The notes beneath the pieces were generated by a model. The model saw nothing but the letters and a program-made list of their open reading frames with translations, made no database searches and was not told where the DNA came from. From contig CAJXOG010000001.1 of the NCBI GenBank assembly GCA_913057775.1, positions 604,031 through 668,030 of the forward strand: a DNA stretch of 64,000 nucleotides, read 5' to 3'. Position 1 is the first letter of the stretch; each line of letters opens with the position of its first letter. The DNA is from an uncultured Fodinibius sp. (lineage in GTDB: Bacteria; Bacteroidota; Rhodothermia; Balneolales; Balneolaceae). Both the position numbers and the translations under genes were made by a program. This document shows positions 9,297-19,945 of this stretch, one piece after another.

Positions 9297-10921
9297 TGGA
9301 ATTCGTTAACCTACTTCAATCGTTTGGCAATCAGATGATCGGAAATTTTTGGCTTCCGGTGGTAGTTTGGACCCTGGTCGCTACCCCCCTTGCGTTAGTT
9401 TTGCATAAATGGGAATCGCTCCAACCTATCTATCACTATCACAGCCGCACAGCTCTTCTCTTAGTGCTTCCGCTCGGAGTGCTCGGGGCTTACTTGGTGG
9501 ATTTTATCAGCAGTGCCACGCAGGCAACAGGTGAAGGCATGTTTATTGTGATTCAAAATCCAATAACGGTTTCCGGGGCTACTGCAGAACCCTCTGTCCT
9601 AAGTGGATTGAGCAATCCAAATTTTTGGATAGGTACTGGTAGCATAATTGCCGGATTAGTTGCAACAGCACTTGTCCTTAAACTTATTTTCGATTTTGTT
9701 CAACTTAAAAATATAGAGCAGGACTTAGAATTTTCTCTACTTACAAGTGAGAAAGACTTGATGGAAAATCTCCCATCCGCAAGTAAAAAGTACCGAAACA
9801 CATTAATTGCCTACTCTCAAAATACAAACATCCCATATACTTATGGATGGCTTTCCACAAAGATTGTTGTCCCTGCTGATTTAAAGGAGCAACCGTCTGC
9901 CCTTGCAATGGCCGTGCAGCATGAGCTAATCCACATTAAAAATCGTGATTTTCTCCTGAACAGTTTTCTTATAGTTATAAAATCCTTTTTCTGGTTTCAT
10001 CCACTTATCCATAACCTCTATACATCACGGGAAGAATACAGAGAAGTGATATGCGACAGCGAGGTTTTGGCCAACAAGGAATTTTCCCAAAAGAAATATG
10101 CCTCTCTCCTCTTTGAACTTGCGAAACGAGATAATCAACAAAAATTGGCTCTGAGTATGGCCGTTAATCCTTCTTCACTTAAAAAACGTATTCAAATTAT
10201 GTCTAACCAAAATAATCTCTCTATGAACTTTCGATCGAGTTTTCTAATTACCTTCTTCGCTGCGTCACTGTTAACACTCACCATCTCTTGCACTGATATG
10301 TCACAAGATGGCATTACCAACAGCGAAGTTGAAAAAACACAATCGCAGATGACATCAGCTGATGAAGATAAACTGCCACTCTTCATCATTAATGGGGAAG
10401 AATATACAGACAAGGATAAAGTAACTCGATTAAAGTCAAAATATATCAAGCATATCCAAGTGCTAAAAGAGCAAGAAGCAACTAATCTATATGGCAGTAA
10501 GGCAAAAAATGGCGCTCTTAAAATTACCTTGAATAATCCCGAAAAAGCTTTTTCAGACTTAAAAGATGAAGAAATGTTAGTTGTTCAAAAATCTGATAGT
10601 GAAGATTTTTACCATACCGTTGAAAATATGCCTGAACTTAAAGGAGGGCTTGCTTCGCTCCAACAAAAGATTAACTATCCTAAAAAAGCCCGCGAGGCTG
10701 GAGAACAAGGCCGAGTAGTGGTAAAGTTTATTGTAAACAAACAGGGAGTGGTTGAAGATCCGGAAGTTGTAAAAGGAGTAAGTGAATCCCTTGATCAAGA
10801 AGCTATAAGAGTAGTAAAGCAAGCCGAATTTGTACCCGGTAAACAAGATGGCAAGCCAGTAAAAGTACAATATTCCTTGCCCATCACCTATCAACTACCT
10901 GATAGCAAACAAGATTCATAA
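9296..10921 (+). CDS. M56 (BlaR1-type) membrane peptidase with C-terminal TonB domain
   Basis: ALAMAVQHELIHIKNRDFL zinc motif, TM segments, C-terminal YPKKAREAGEQGRVVVKFIVNKQGVVEDPEVVKG TonB fold; overlaps BlaI stop (TAATG). Confidence 0.92.
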   Translation: MEFVNLLQSFGNQMIGNFWLPVVVWTLVATPLALVLHKWESLQPIYHYHSRTALLLVLPLGVLGAYLVDFISSATQATGEGMFIVIQNPITVSGATAEPSVLSGLSNPNFWIGTGSIIAGLVATALVLKLIFDFVQLKNIEQDLEFSLLTSEKDLMENLPSASKKYRNTLIAYSQNTNIPYTYGWLSTKIVVPADLKEQPSALAMAVQHELIHIKNRDFLLNSFLIVIKSFFWFHPLIHNLYTSREEYREVICDSEVLANKEFSQKKYASLLFELAKRDNQQKLALSMAVNPSSLKKRIQIMSNQNNLSMNFRSSFLITFFAASLLTLTISCTDMSQDGITNSEVEKTQSQMTSADEDKLPLFIINGEEYTDKDKVTRLKSKYIKHIQVLKEQEATNLYGSKAKNGALKITLNNPEKAFSDLKDEEMLVVQKSDSEDFYHTVENMPELKGGLASLQQKINYPKKAREAGEQGRVVVKFIVNKQGVVEDPEVVKGVSESLDQEAIRVVKQAEFVPGKQDGKPVKVQYSLPITYQLPDSKQDS

Positions 10922-10968
10922 ATTTTCTGCTGTCTATATGTAAAAACTTACATAATTTCACTTTGCTT

Positions 10969-11001
10969 TAAAGCGGAGCTTCATAGGTTCCGCTTTTTTT
11001 A
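10969..11001 (+). terminator. Rho-independent-type terminator after M56 gene
   Basis: aaAGCGGA-gcttcataggt-TCCGCTttttttt, perfect 8-bp stem (AAAGCGGA/TCCGCTTT) followed by T tract. Confidence 0.85.
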
Positions 11002-11052
11002 TTTTATTAAGGGTGATTAAAAGAAGGATATCATTAACTACATAAACTGCTT

Positions 11053-11736
11053 GTGAAAAAAACAGCAGCGTACGGGGTCCATTTATTCACTGCTTTAGGT
11101 GCAGGACTTGGCTTATGGGCACTGATATTAACATATAACGGGTTTTACAAAGAAACGGTTTGGGTACTTGCCGTAGCTGCCATCATCGATTCTGTTGATG
11201 GAGCGTTGGCACGACTTACGCAAACTAAAGAACATGCACCGGCTATTGACGGTGCACTAATGGACAACATCGTTGATTTCCTCACGTGGACCATTGCTCC
11301 CCTACTCTGGATTTTTGCAACGATGAACATTCCCACTTGGACACTCGTAATTTGTGCCATAGCAAGCGTATTTGGATTTTCTAATACCAAAGCTAAAACA
11401 GATGATCACTTTTTTCTGGGCTTCCCATCCTACTGGAACATTGTCGTATTCTACATTTTTCTTCTTGAACTGCCCATTACTTTTGCTTCCGCAGTCTTAT
11501 TACTGTTTGCAATCGTAACATTTTTACCTGTTAAATTTGTTTATCCATCCCGCACTGAATATTTGCGTCCATTTACATTAATCCTCGGCGGAGTCTTTAC
11601 GCTCCAGCTTATTGCATTGCTATATTATTTTGATCAATCCCCGCCATGGTTAATTTACAGTTCCTTTCTGTTTCCATTCTACTATTTTGGACTTTCCTTT
11701 TTTGTAAATATCAAATCACCCGAAACATCTCGCTAA
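11053..11736 (+). CDS. CDP-alcohol phosphatidyltransferase family protein
   Basis: IIDSVDGALARLTQTKEHAPAIDGALMDNIVDFLTW matches D(x)2DG(x)2AR(x)nG(x)3D(x)3D-type motif; multi-TM; GTG start. Confidence 0.9.
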   Translation: MKKTAAYGVHLFTALGAGLGLWALILTYNGFYKETVWVLAVAAIIDSVDGALARLTQTKEHAPAIDGALMDNIVDFLTWTIAPLLWIFATMNIPTWTLVICAIASVFGFSNTKAKTDDHFFLGFPSYWNIVVFYIFLLELPITFASAVLLLFAIVTFLPVKFVYPSRTEYLRPFTLILGGVFTLQLIALLYYFDQSPPWLIYSSFLFPFYYFGLSFFVNIKSPETSR

Positions 11737-11789
11737 CTCTATCGTATTATCCCAACAAAGATAAACGAAACCATTAACTGATATTGCTT

Positions 11790-11972
11790 ATGGGAGCTCG
11801 ATTAAAAAAATCTCGCACTGATAAAATGATCACCGGTGTCTGCGGTGGCATTGCTGAATACCTGGGATGGGATCCCACGATCGTGAGAATTATTTTTGTG
11901 ATTACCACTTTCCTTGGATGGGGTAGCCCTGTTCTCCTTTATTTCATTCTTGCTTTGGTCATGCCAGAATAA
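11790..11972 (+). CDS. PspC-domain small membrane protein
   Basis: LKKSRTDKMITGVCGGIAEYLGWDPTIVRIIFVITTFLGWGSPVLLYFILALVMPE. Confidence 0.93.
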   Translation: MGARLKKSRTDKMITGVCGGIAEYLGWDPTIVRIIFVITTFLGWGSPVLLYFILALVMPE

Positions 11973-12059
11973 CTCTCCTCAAGCGGTGGAATCAGTTTTG
12001 AAATTATTGCCCTATTTCATAACTATGGATAGTTATTCACTTTAACGAAGAATCCAGTT

Positions 12060-12911
12060 ATGAGAATAGGCATCGTTGGCCCTGCCGACCGAGCAGTTGC
12101 ATGGGAAAAACATTTGCGTCCCCATCGCACTGTCTCAGAAGTAGTTATAGCCGGTAAACTATCTGAGATTGGTGATGTTGATGCGTGCCTATTGATGGAT
12201 GAGCACTCTGAAAACCTGGATCGCTTACTTACAGCAGTAAAGGCTGGATATCATACGTTTTTGGTTGCTCCTATCCCCACTCATACCAAGCAGGTTGAAA
12301 AAATTTACCATGCCGCAGAGGAATCAAATGTTCTTGTACAATTTTCACACTGGCCCACCCTTGCTCCTGCTTCAAAATGGATGGCAAAAAAAATCGGAAA
12401 ACCTTCATTTCTGCAAATTAATCGTGAGCTAAATTATTCAGAATTTGTAGAGTCAAATCATCCTTTCGAGTATTATTGGATTGATGAGCTCGCATTTTGC
12501 CTACGCTGGATAAACGGATCAGTCCATCACATTGATTTAAAAACAGTTGAGCTTTCAGAAAATCATTTGTACGCACTACATATGATGTTACGCTTTGAGA
12601 GTGGGGCAACGGCAAATATATTTGTCAACGTAACAGCAACCCGTTCTCGTCATCATCGGCTGGCTGCAAACAATCATTTTATTTTGGACTGTGATGTAAT
12701 AGAACAATCTGTTCGGTTAGGGGAAGAGAATGGAGATGGGCACTTATTTTTCAACAGCAAATCTTTCGATGCCAGTAAAGCGGCTGAATTAGCGTCATTA
12801 AGCTTTCTGAAATCTATCCAACTTAATCGGGAAACAATTTATAATGCCTACCATCTGTGGGAGTTAAATAAAACGATCGATAAGATTAAAAAGAGACTGA
12901 CCCGTGTTTAA
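12060..12911 (+). CDS. Gfo/Idh/MocA-like oxidoreductase-fold protein
   Basis: MRIGIVGPADRAVAWEKHLRPH Rossmann start; overall Gfo/Idh layout; divergent catalytic region. Confidence 0.6.
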   Translation: MRIGIVGPADRAVAWEKHLRPHRTVSEVVIAGKLSEIGDVDACLLMDEHSENLDRLLTAVKAGYHTFLVAPIPTHTKQVEKIYHAAEESNVLVQFSHWPTLAPASKWMAKKIGKPSFLQINRELNYSEFVESNHPFEYYWIDELAFCLRWINGSVHHIDLKTVELSENHLYALHMMLRFESGATANIFVNVTATRSRHHRLAANNHFILDCDVIEQSVRLGEENGDGHLFFNSKSFDASKAAELASLSFLKSIQLNRETIYNAYHLWELNKTIDKIKKRLTRV

Positions 12912-13768
12912 TCTCCTTTTTTGTGCATCATCTTAAAGAACCCTTTCAGCTCTTCGCGAGAACCCAACTTATCAATAAAGTTAAACTGTCCGGCAGAAAG
13001 ACGTTCGCCGCCGTCAATAACCACGCATTCTCCAGTTATATACGGCGCCATATCCGACATCAATAACGTAGCAAGATTCGCCAGTTCTTCTTTATCTCCA
13101 TACCGTCCGGCAGGAATTTTAGAAAGGAATTTCTTTTCTGCACTTTCATCGGGTACCAATCGCTCCCAAGCGCCTTTGGTAGGAAATGGTCCCGGTGCTA
13201 TGGCATTTAAACGGATGTCATATGTTGCCCATTCATAGGCCAGTGACCGCGTCATAGCCAGTACCCCCGCTTTACCACATGCGGATGGCAGCACAAATGC
13301 CGATCCGGTATCCTCGGAATACGTCGTTACCATATTCAGAATGTTCCCCTTTTTCTTCTCATCAATCAGATAGTTGCCAAATACATGCGTGCAGTTAAAT
13401 GAGCCGTGCAAAACGATATCGACCACGGCTTTAAATCCACCGGGACTCAAATCTTCGGAGGCCGACAAAAAGTTGCCGGCTGCATTGTTCACAAGTCCAG
13501 TCATCCCTCCAAAATCGGATACAATTTCTCCGATCATCTCTTTGATACGATCGTAATCGCGAACATCAGCCACATAATATTTTACCGAACTGTCATTGGC
13601 AGCTTTCTCAATTTCATTGACGGCCTTTTGGAGCTTTTCTTCGGTCCGTCCACAAATAGCAATATTGCTGCCCAATGACGAAAACTTTTTCGCCATGGCC
13701 AATCCCAATCCACTGCCACCGCCTGTAATTAAAATCGTTTGATCCGCTAGCGTATCAGAAGTAAACAT
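12908..13768 (-). CDS. SDR-family oxidoreductase (2,4-dienoyl-CoA reductase-like)
   Basis: QTILITGGGSGLGLAMAKKFSSLGSNIAICGRTEEKL, GLVNNAAGNF, RLNAIAPGPFPTKGAWERL; start at MFTSDTL preferred. Confidence 0.88.
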   Translation of the reverse strand: MFTSDTLADQTILITGGGSGLGLAMAKKFSSLGSNIAICGRTEEKLQKAVNEIEKAANDSSVKYYVADVRDYDRIKEMIGEIVSDFGGMTGLVNNAAGNFLSASEDLSPGGFKAVVDIVLHGSFNCTHVFGNYLIDEKKKGNILNMVTTYSEDTGSAFVLPSACGKAGVLAMTRSLAYEWATYDIRLNAIAPGPFPTKGAWERLVPDESAEKKFLSKIPAGRYGDKEELANLATLLMSDMAPYITGECVVIDGGERLSAGQFNFIDKLGSREELKGFFKMMHKKGD

Positions 13769-13879
13769 ATATTTGTCCTTATAATTGAACGCATATGACA
13801 CCGATAAAACGGATAAATACAGATTATTTACAACCTGCGGACATTCGCTCAATCAGTGTACTCAGCGTTCTATTTCAAT

Positions 13880-15067
13880 TTAATTAAGATTCTCGAAAAT
13901 ACCGGCGGCGCCCATACCTCCGCCTACGCACATAGTTACCATCCCGAACTGTTTATCCAGTCGTTTCAAATCGTGTAAAATCTGTGTCGTCAGCTTCGCA
14001 CCGGTACAGCCGAGCGGATGTCCCATTGCAATAGCCCCACCGTTTATATTGACGATATCTTCGTCCAGCCCAAGCTCGCGAATTACTGCCAGGGATTGAG
14101 CCGCAAAAGCCTCATTTAATTCTATCAAATCGATATTCCCTAAATCAAATCCGGTTTGCTTAAGGACTTTTGGCACCGCCTCGACCGGCCCAATGCCCAT
14201 AATTTCGGGCGGAACTCCTGCTACAGAAAAACCATGATATTTAGCAATAGGCTCAAGACCTAATTCATCAGCTTTTTCGCGACTCATCACAATAACTGCA
14301 GCCGCAGCATCATTCATCTGAGATGAATTTCCGGCCGTCACAGATCCACCCTGCTTAAAGGCAGGGTTCAATTTCGCTAATATTTCCTTAGAAGTATCGC
14401 GCCGTGGGCCTTCATCAATGTCTAAAATAAACTCGGTTTCTTTTACTTCGCCATCAGCCGTCACCTTCTTCTCTTTAACTTCTATAGGCACAATCTGATC
14501 ATCAAAATAGCCTTCATCCCAAGCCTTTAGCGCCCGCTGGTGACTACGATAGGCAAAAGCATCCTGATCTTCGCGGCTTACGTCATATTTGTCGGCTACA
14601 TTTTCGGCCGTTAATCCCATGTTAATATAAATTTCGGGATAATTATCCACTAAGTCGGGATTCAAACGCGAAACATATCCGCCCATCGGCACCAGCGACA
14701 TGGACTCTACGCCCCCGGCAATAATCACATCGGCACCGCCCACCATAATACGTTCGGCAGCCTGGGCGATGGTCTGTAACCCCGATGAGCAGAATCGATT
14801 CATCGTGGCAGCGGGAACAGAAGGTGGTAATCCGCCCAGCGCAGCGCATTGACGCGCGATATTCAATCCCTGTGCCGCTTCGGGAAAAGCACAGCCCATA
14901 ATCACATCATCAACCTGTTCGGGCTGAAGATTCGGAGCCCGCTCCAAGAGGTTTTTAATCACTTCTCCACCCAGTGTATCCGGTGAAGTAAAACGAAGTG
15001 ATCCCTTATTTGCTTTTCCGGTTGGTGTTCGCGCAGCAGCAACAATCACAGCATCTTTAGTAGTCAT
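13880..15067 (-). CDS. Acetyl-CoA C-acyltransferase (thiolase)
   Basis: [69 protein letters not shown]. Confidence 0.96.
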   Translation of the reverse strand: MTTKDAVIVAAARTPTGKANKGSLRFTSPDTLGGEVIKNLLERAPNLQPEQVDDVIMGCAFPEAAQGLNIARQCAALGGLPPSVPAATMNRFCSSGLQTIAQAAERIMVGGADVIIAGGVESMSLVPMGGYVSRLNPDLVDNYPEIYINMGLTAENVADKYDVSREDQDAFAYRSHQRALKAWDEGYFDDQIVPIEVKEKKVTADGEVKETEFILDIDEGPRRDTSKEILAKLNPAFKQGGSVTAGNSSQMNDAAAAVIVMSREKADELGLEPIAKYHGFSVAGVPPEIMGIGPVEAVPKVLKQTGFDLGNIDLIELNEAFAAQSLAVIRELGLDEDIVNINGGAIAMGHPLGCTGAKLTTQILHDLKRLDKQFGMVTMCVGGGMGAAGIFENLN

Positions 15068-15083
15068 ATGTTGAATGTATTAA

Positions 15084-15541
15084 GTAGAAAGTTAAAGAGT
15101 CTATTGCGTCAAACTCTGCCTTAAAGCATAAATCATTTTTTGGATTTCAATAAGTCTCTTTCTGAATTCATTATATTTTTCTTCATCCAAAAACTCTAAG
15201 TTTTTTGAAATTTTAAGCTGTGTTTCCAATTCGTAACAAGAACCAGTTGAAATATTTAGAAAATGCTTGAATTCCTTTTTAGATTCTCGACCCGCACCTT
15301 CAGCAATGTTTGAACTAATAGAAACGGCACTTCGTCTTATCTGGCTTGTTAAACCATATTGCTCTGTTTTAGGAAAATTTTCTGTTTTATCATAAATATT
15401 AGTTGCCAATTCAACAGCTTTATCCCATACATCTAAATCCCGAAAATTATTCATAGTAACAGTCTTTTTTAAAATTATTACCTATAAGTAAGACTGCTCT
15501 ATATGAACTAACTTACAAACTTTATACTTTCGACTTTCTAC
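15084..15541. repeat. Imperfect inverted repeat pair bracketing the four-helix-bundle gene FHB-1 (arms 15084-15100 and 15526-15541)
   Basis: + strand left arm GTAGAAAGTTAAAGAGT; right arm ACTTTCGACTTTCTAC = reverse complement GTAGAAAGTCGAAAGT; 9 identical leading bases. Confidence 0.65.
15101..15454 (-). CDS. Four-helix-bundle protein (S23/IVP/Avd-like), FHB-1
   Basis: FRDLDVWDKAVELATNIYDKTENFPKTEQYGLTSQIRRSAVSISSNIAEGAGRESKKEFKHFLNISTGSCYELETQL is the hallmark of the four-helix-bundle/S23 family. Confidence 0.94.
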   Translation of the reverse strand: MNNFRDLDVWDKAVELATNIYDKTENFPKTEQYGLTSQIRRSAVSISSNIAEGAGRESKKEFKHFLNISTGSCYELETQLKISKNLEFLDEEKYNEFRKRLIEIQKMIYALRQSLTQ

Positions 15542-15547
15542 GAATAA

Positions 15548-17920
15548 CTAGTTTCTAAGCGGTTTGCCCTTCTTGAGCATATGCTCGATTCGGGCTTGAG
15601 TTCGTTCATCTTCAAGTAGCTCCATAAAGGCTTCGCGTTCGAGTTTCAATATGTAATCTTCTGGCACTTCCTGTGGCTCACTCAAATCGCCACCGCTCAT
15701 CACATAGGAAACTTTTTCGGCCACTACTTTGTCATAGTCGGTAATAAAATTAGCCTCGTGCATGATATGAAGCATCATTTTTAGCGAACTCAACGCCTCA
15801 TTTCCAAGCACTTTTATCATTGGTTTTTCGGGCGGATAGTACCCGGCGTCAGCCATCCGGCGGGCTTCGGCTTTGGCATTGGCAATCAGCAGATCCCGGT
15901 TCATAATGATGGAATCCGAATCGCGCAAATAGCCATACTCCCTGGCTTTGGGCACGCCGTCTGAAACTTTAGCCATACCAATCGTTTTAAACTTCTCTTT
16001 AATATTCGGCATTGGATCAGTCTGCTCATCATCTAAAAGCTGTTGCATCGTTCGATAAAGCATCTCTTTTGTCCCACCACCGGCCGGCAGCAATCCAACA
16101 CCCACCTCTACTAATCCGGCATACAATTCATAGTGTGCCACGACTTTATCTGCATGCAGAATAAACTCAACGCCACCACCCAGCGAACGACCAAATGGAG
16201 CTACAATCACGGGAAACGGCTGATATCGCAATCCAACAACCACATCCTGGAAATTTTTAGCTGCCATCCGGACACGCTCTTTGTCCCCTTTCTGCCAAGC
16301 TCCCATCGCTTCCATCAGGTTTGCACCATAAGTAAAATTATCACCGTCGTGACTAATAACCAGAGCGTCAAACTTGTTTTTCACAATTTTGCAGGCCTTA
16401 TCCAGCGACTCGATAAGCTCAAATCCGAGCGTGTATTTTCGGGTTCGGAACTCAAAAAGAGCAATGCCATCACCCATGTCATACAGTCCGGCGCTATCGT
16501 TGACAAACACTTCGTTATGATCAGCTCTAAGATTTGCAACCTGGATTGCTCCTTTTGCCGGTGGACTCAATGGTTCAACTTCTCCTGTTGCCAGATTATG
16601 AACCGTGCCTTTCTTTTTGTCATAAAATCGCTCGCGGCCAGTTTCCAACATATTTAGGACCGATTCCGGTACATTCAGCCCCTCATCTTGCATACGCTTG
16701 ACTGATTCTTTAACACCGATGGCATCCCAGCGCTCAAACGGTCCCAACTCCCAGTTAAAGCCCCATTTCATCGCCCGATCTATAGATTCTACGGATTCGG
16801 TGATCTCAGGAATACGATTGGCGGCATACAGTAGTAAATCACAGTGCACTTGCCACAAAAAATGCCCCACTTCCGTATCTCGGTTGACCAAAAACTTGAG
16901 CCGTTCTTCGGACGTATCAAATTTCTTTTTGGCCTCGGTAGCACTTTCAAACTCGGGATCGATCTGCGACTCGTATTCGCCCGTTTCAGGATTAATAACT
17001 TTGTACTCCTTTCCGGAATCTGTACGTACCTTCTTATAAAAACCTTCTCCGGCTTTATTACCGTGCTTACCCTCTTCCACCATTTGTTCAAAAACATCAG
17101 GCAGATCAAATACTTCTCGTCGTTCGTCAGCCGGAATAGCAGGATACAAATTCGTTGCTACGTGATGAATCACATCCAAACCAGACATATCAGCCGTGCG
17201 AAACGTTGCCGCTTTGGAATAACCAGTGAGCGTCCCAAGCAAATAGTCGATCTCTTCCGCCCGAAAATTTCCATTAAAAAAGTGCGGCATAATACTGGCC
17301 ATCGAGAAAATACCGATACGATTGGCAATAAAGTTAGGCGTATCTTTGCACTGCACCACACCCTTGCCCAGATCCCGTTCACAGAATCGTGACATATACT
17401 CAACCACGTCGTCTGCAGTTGATTCGGTAGGAATAACCTCAAGCAACTTCATATAGCGCGGCGGATTGAAAAAATGCGTGCCCAGAAAGTGTGCTTTTAA
17501 TTCATCTGAACAGTCCTCACTGATTTCCCCAATGGGGAGCCCAGAAGTATTAGAGCTTACAATAGTATCTTCACTTCTTATATCATCAATCTTGGCCATC
17601 ATATCCTTTTTGATATCCATCTTTTCGATGATGGCCTCACATACCCAATCAACTTCTTTTATAATGTCCAGATCATCGGTAAAGTTGCCTGGCTTAATTC
17701 GGTCAGCATATTCCGGTAATCCCAGCGGAGAGGGATTCATCTTTTTGAGCTTATCAATATTATCCAGCACCTGCTGATTAGGATGATCGCTCTCCTCGTC
17801 TTTAAGATCAAGCAGCCAAACCTCCAGACCGGAGTTCACACAGTGCGCAGCAATTTGACTACCCATTGTTCCCGACCCAAGTACCGCTACCTTCTGAATA
17901 TCGTATTTGCTTGTGGACAT
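15548..17920 (-). CDS. 3-hydroxyacyl-CoA dehydrogenase/enoyl-CoA hydratase fusion (FadB/FadN-type)
   Basis: VAVLGSGTMGSQIAAHCVNSGLEVWLLD, FLGTHFFNPPRYMKLLEVIPT, C-terminal crotonase region AFGRSLGGGVEFILHADKVVAH. Confidence 0.95.
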   Translation of the reverse strand: MSTSKYDIQKVAVLGSGTMGSQIAAHCVNSGLEVWLLDLKDEESDHPNQQVLDNIDKLKKMNPSPLGLPEYADRIKPGNFTDDLDIIKEVDWVCEAIIEKMDIKKDMMAKIDDIRSEDTIVSSNTSGLPIGEISEDCSDELKAHFLGTHFFNPPRYMKLLEVIPTESTADDVVEYMSRFCERDLGKGVVQCKDTPNFIANRIGIFSMASIMPHFFNGNFRAEEIDYLLGTLTGYSKAATFRTADMSGLDVIHHVATNLYPAIPADERREVFDLPDVFEQMVEEGKHGNKAGEGFYKKVRTDSGKEYKVINPETGEYESQIDPEFESATEAKKKFDTSEERLKFLVNRDTEVGHFLWQVHCDLLLYAANRIPEITESVESIDRAMKWGFNWELGPFERWDAIGVKESVKRMQDEGLNVPESVLNMLETGRERFYDKKKGTVHNLATGEVEPLSPPAKGAIQVANLRADHNEVFVNDSAGLYDMGDGIALFEFRTRKYTLGFELIESLDKACKIVKNKFDALVISHDGDNFTYGANLMEAMGAWQKGDKERVRMAAKNFQDVVVGLRYQPFPVIVAPFGRSLGGGVEFILHADKVVAHYELYAGLVEVGVGLLPAGGGTKEMLYRTMQQLLDDEQTDPMPNIKEKFKTIGMAKVSDGVPKAREYGYLRDSDSIIMNRDLLIANAKAEARRMADAGYYPPEKPMIKVLGNEALSSLKMMLHIMHEANFITDYDKVVAEKVSYVMSGGDLSEPQEVPEDYILKLEREAFMELLEDERTQARIEHMLKKGKPLRN

Positions 17921-17995
17921 AAATAATTATCGTATAATTTTTCTGTTACTAATCATAAGTTGATTACGTAAAATCGCCGAGATATAAAAAAACAT

Positions 17996-19804
17996 TTATT
18001 TTTCAGCTTCGGCTTTCTGCTCTTCATCTTCATACATCGACTCGATTTCATCTTCATAACGTTCTTTCACTATGGGACGTTTAACCTTCAGCGTTGGGGT
18101 AAGTTCGCCGGATTCAATCGAGAAAGGCGTCTCCAGCATAACAAACTTCTTAACCGTCTCCCAAGGTGAAAGCTGCTTATTCACTTTATCCACTTCGCGC
18201 TGTATAAGTCTTCGAACTTCCGGATCTTCATTTTTGGGATCCGAAATGGATTTACCGCGTCCTTTCAACCACTTTTTGGCATTTCCATAATCGGGAACAA
18301 TCAAGGCTGAACAGAATTTTCGCTGATATCCGATCACCATCGACTGATCAATAAACCCACTTTCAGTTAAAAGATTCTCAATAGTCTGAGGAGCAACATA
18401 TTTTCCAGTAGAAAGTTTGAAAACGGACTTCTTGCGATCTGTTATAAATAGATAGTTATCTTCAAGCTTACCCACATCACCCGTCATAAACCAGCTATCA
18501 TCGGTAAAAACCTCTTCTGTTTTTTCTGGATTGTTGTAATACCCTTTCATCACATTAGGACCTTTCGCAAGAATCTCACCATCATCAGCAATTTTGATAT
18601 CTACATTTGATAGCGGCGTCCCAGAACTACCTACGCGCATATGATTTTCATCATTTACTGAGAGCACGGGCGATGTTTCCGTAAGTCCATATCCCTGCAT
18701 GCATATTAACCCCAGCGCATTCATAAATCGAAATAGATTGGGTGACAGAGCTGCACCACCGCTCACCATACCAAGGAGATTCCCACCGAATAGCTCGCGA
18801 ATTTTCGAATATACCAGCTTATCGGCAATTTTGTGCTTAATGGCATCCAACCCGCTCGGTGGATTTTCAGGATCGTATTCTTCTGCCCTGTTTATCGCCC
18901 AGTAATAGAGTTGCTTCTTGAGTCCGCTCATCTCCTGTCCCTTCACTTTTATTCCCGTATGAATTTTCTCCAGCAACCGGGGCACCGTGGCAAAGTAATA
19001 GGGTTTCACATATTCAAAATCATCGCGAATTTCATCCACATCTTCGATGTAGTAAATAGGATATCCCATGCTCAAGTACATGTAAGTGATCATCCGCTCA
19101 AAGACATGCGACAGCGGCAAATATGACAACATTTGTTCATGCTCGCGGACCGTTTCATCGAAAGGCACGCGCTCGAGCGAGGCCAGCAGATTTGATGCAA
19201 TATTATTGTGCGAAAGCATCACGCCTTTGGGATCACCCGTCGTACCGGAAGTATATATCAATGACGCCAGATCATCCGGCTGCACTTTTGATCGCAATTC
19301 CTCAAAAAGTTCAGGATTTTCCTGATGCTTCTTCGCTCCCATTTCCAAGATATCATCAAACTCTTTGAGCTTGTCATGTTTCGATCCGAAAATCGAAATA
19401 ATCGCTTTTACACTGGTAATATCTTTGATGATAGGTTTAGTATCAGCAAAAAGTTCATCGTTAGAAACGATATGTACTTTAGTCTCGGAGTTCTCGAGTA
19501 TATACTTAATTTGTTCTCCGGGCTGTGTGGTATAAATAGGTACATTTACCGCTCCAACAGAGAGGATAGCCTGATCACAAATCACCCATTCTGCACTGTT
19601 CTCGGAATGTAGGCTCACTTTATCACCGGCACGTACGCCGAGCTCATACAATCCCAGTGCTAAATTCCGCACCTTTTCCTGAAACTCAGCTTTACCTGTC
19701 TCTACCCATTCTCCATTCCTTTTCGTAGAAATGAATACATCTTTATCATGCTTTTGAATGCCCTTTTCAATCTCAGTAATAATTGTGGTCGGATCATAAG
19801 CCAT
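17996..19804 (-). CDS. Long-chain acyl-CoA synthetase (AMP-binding)
   Basis: LIYTSGTTGDPKGVMLSHNNI, MQGYGLTETSPVLSVN, WFMTGDVGKLEDNYLFITDRKKSVFKLSTGKYVAP. Confidence 0.96.
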   Translation of the reverse strand: MAYDPTTIITEIEKGIQKHDKDVFISTKRNGEWVETGKAEFQEKVRNLALGLYELGVRAGDKVSLHSENSAEWVICDQAILSVGAVNVPIYTTQPGEQIKYILENSETKVHIVSNDELFADTKPIIKDITSVKAIISIFGSKHDKLKEFDDILEMGAKKHQENPELFEELRSKVQPDDLASLIYTSGTTGDPKGVMLSHNNIASNLLASLERVPFDETVREHEQMLSYLPLSHVFERMITYMYLSMGYPIYYIEDVDEIRDDFEYVKPYYFATVPRLLEKIHTGIKVKGQEMSGLKKQLYYWAINRAEEYDPENPPSGLDAIKHKIADKLVYSKIRELFGGNLLGMVSGGAALSPNLFRFMNALGLICMQGYGLTETSPVLSVNDENHMRVGSSGTPLSNVDIKIADDGEILAKGPNVMKGYYNNPEKTEEVFTDDSWFMTGDVGKLEDNYLFITDRKKSVFKLSTGKYVAPQTIENLLTESGFIDQSMVIGYQRKFCSALIVPDYGNAKKWLKGRGKSISDPKNEDPEVRRLIQREVDKVNKQLSPWETVKKFVMLETPFSIESGELTPTLKVKRPIVKERYEDEIESMYEDEEQKAEAEK

Positions 19805-19945
19805 AACGGTACGCTATTTAATTGTTGATGACGCTCTTTACCAATAATTTAAACGATTGTGGATGATTTAAAAGTCTATTTAAATTTTTTCTTCCAATTT
19901 TATAATTACCTTTACATCCACTAATCAATTGTAACAGAATCATTT

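Noticed and set aside
12060-12911. Gfo/Idh gene as pseudogene because catalytic motifs are unclear
   Set aside because: ORF is intact and well formed; divergence alone is not evidence of decay.
15061-15550. FHB-1 as accessory protein (Avd) of a diversity-generating retroelement
   Set aside because: No reverse transcriptase, template/variable repeat pair or C-lectin target in the window.
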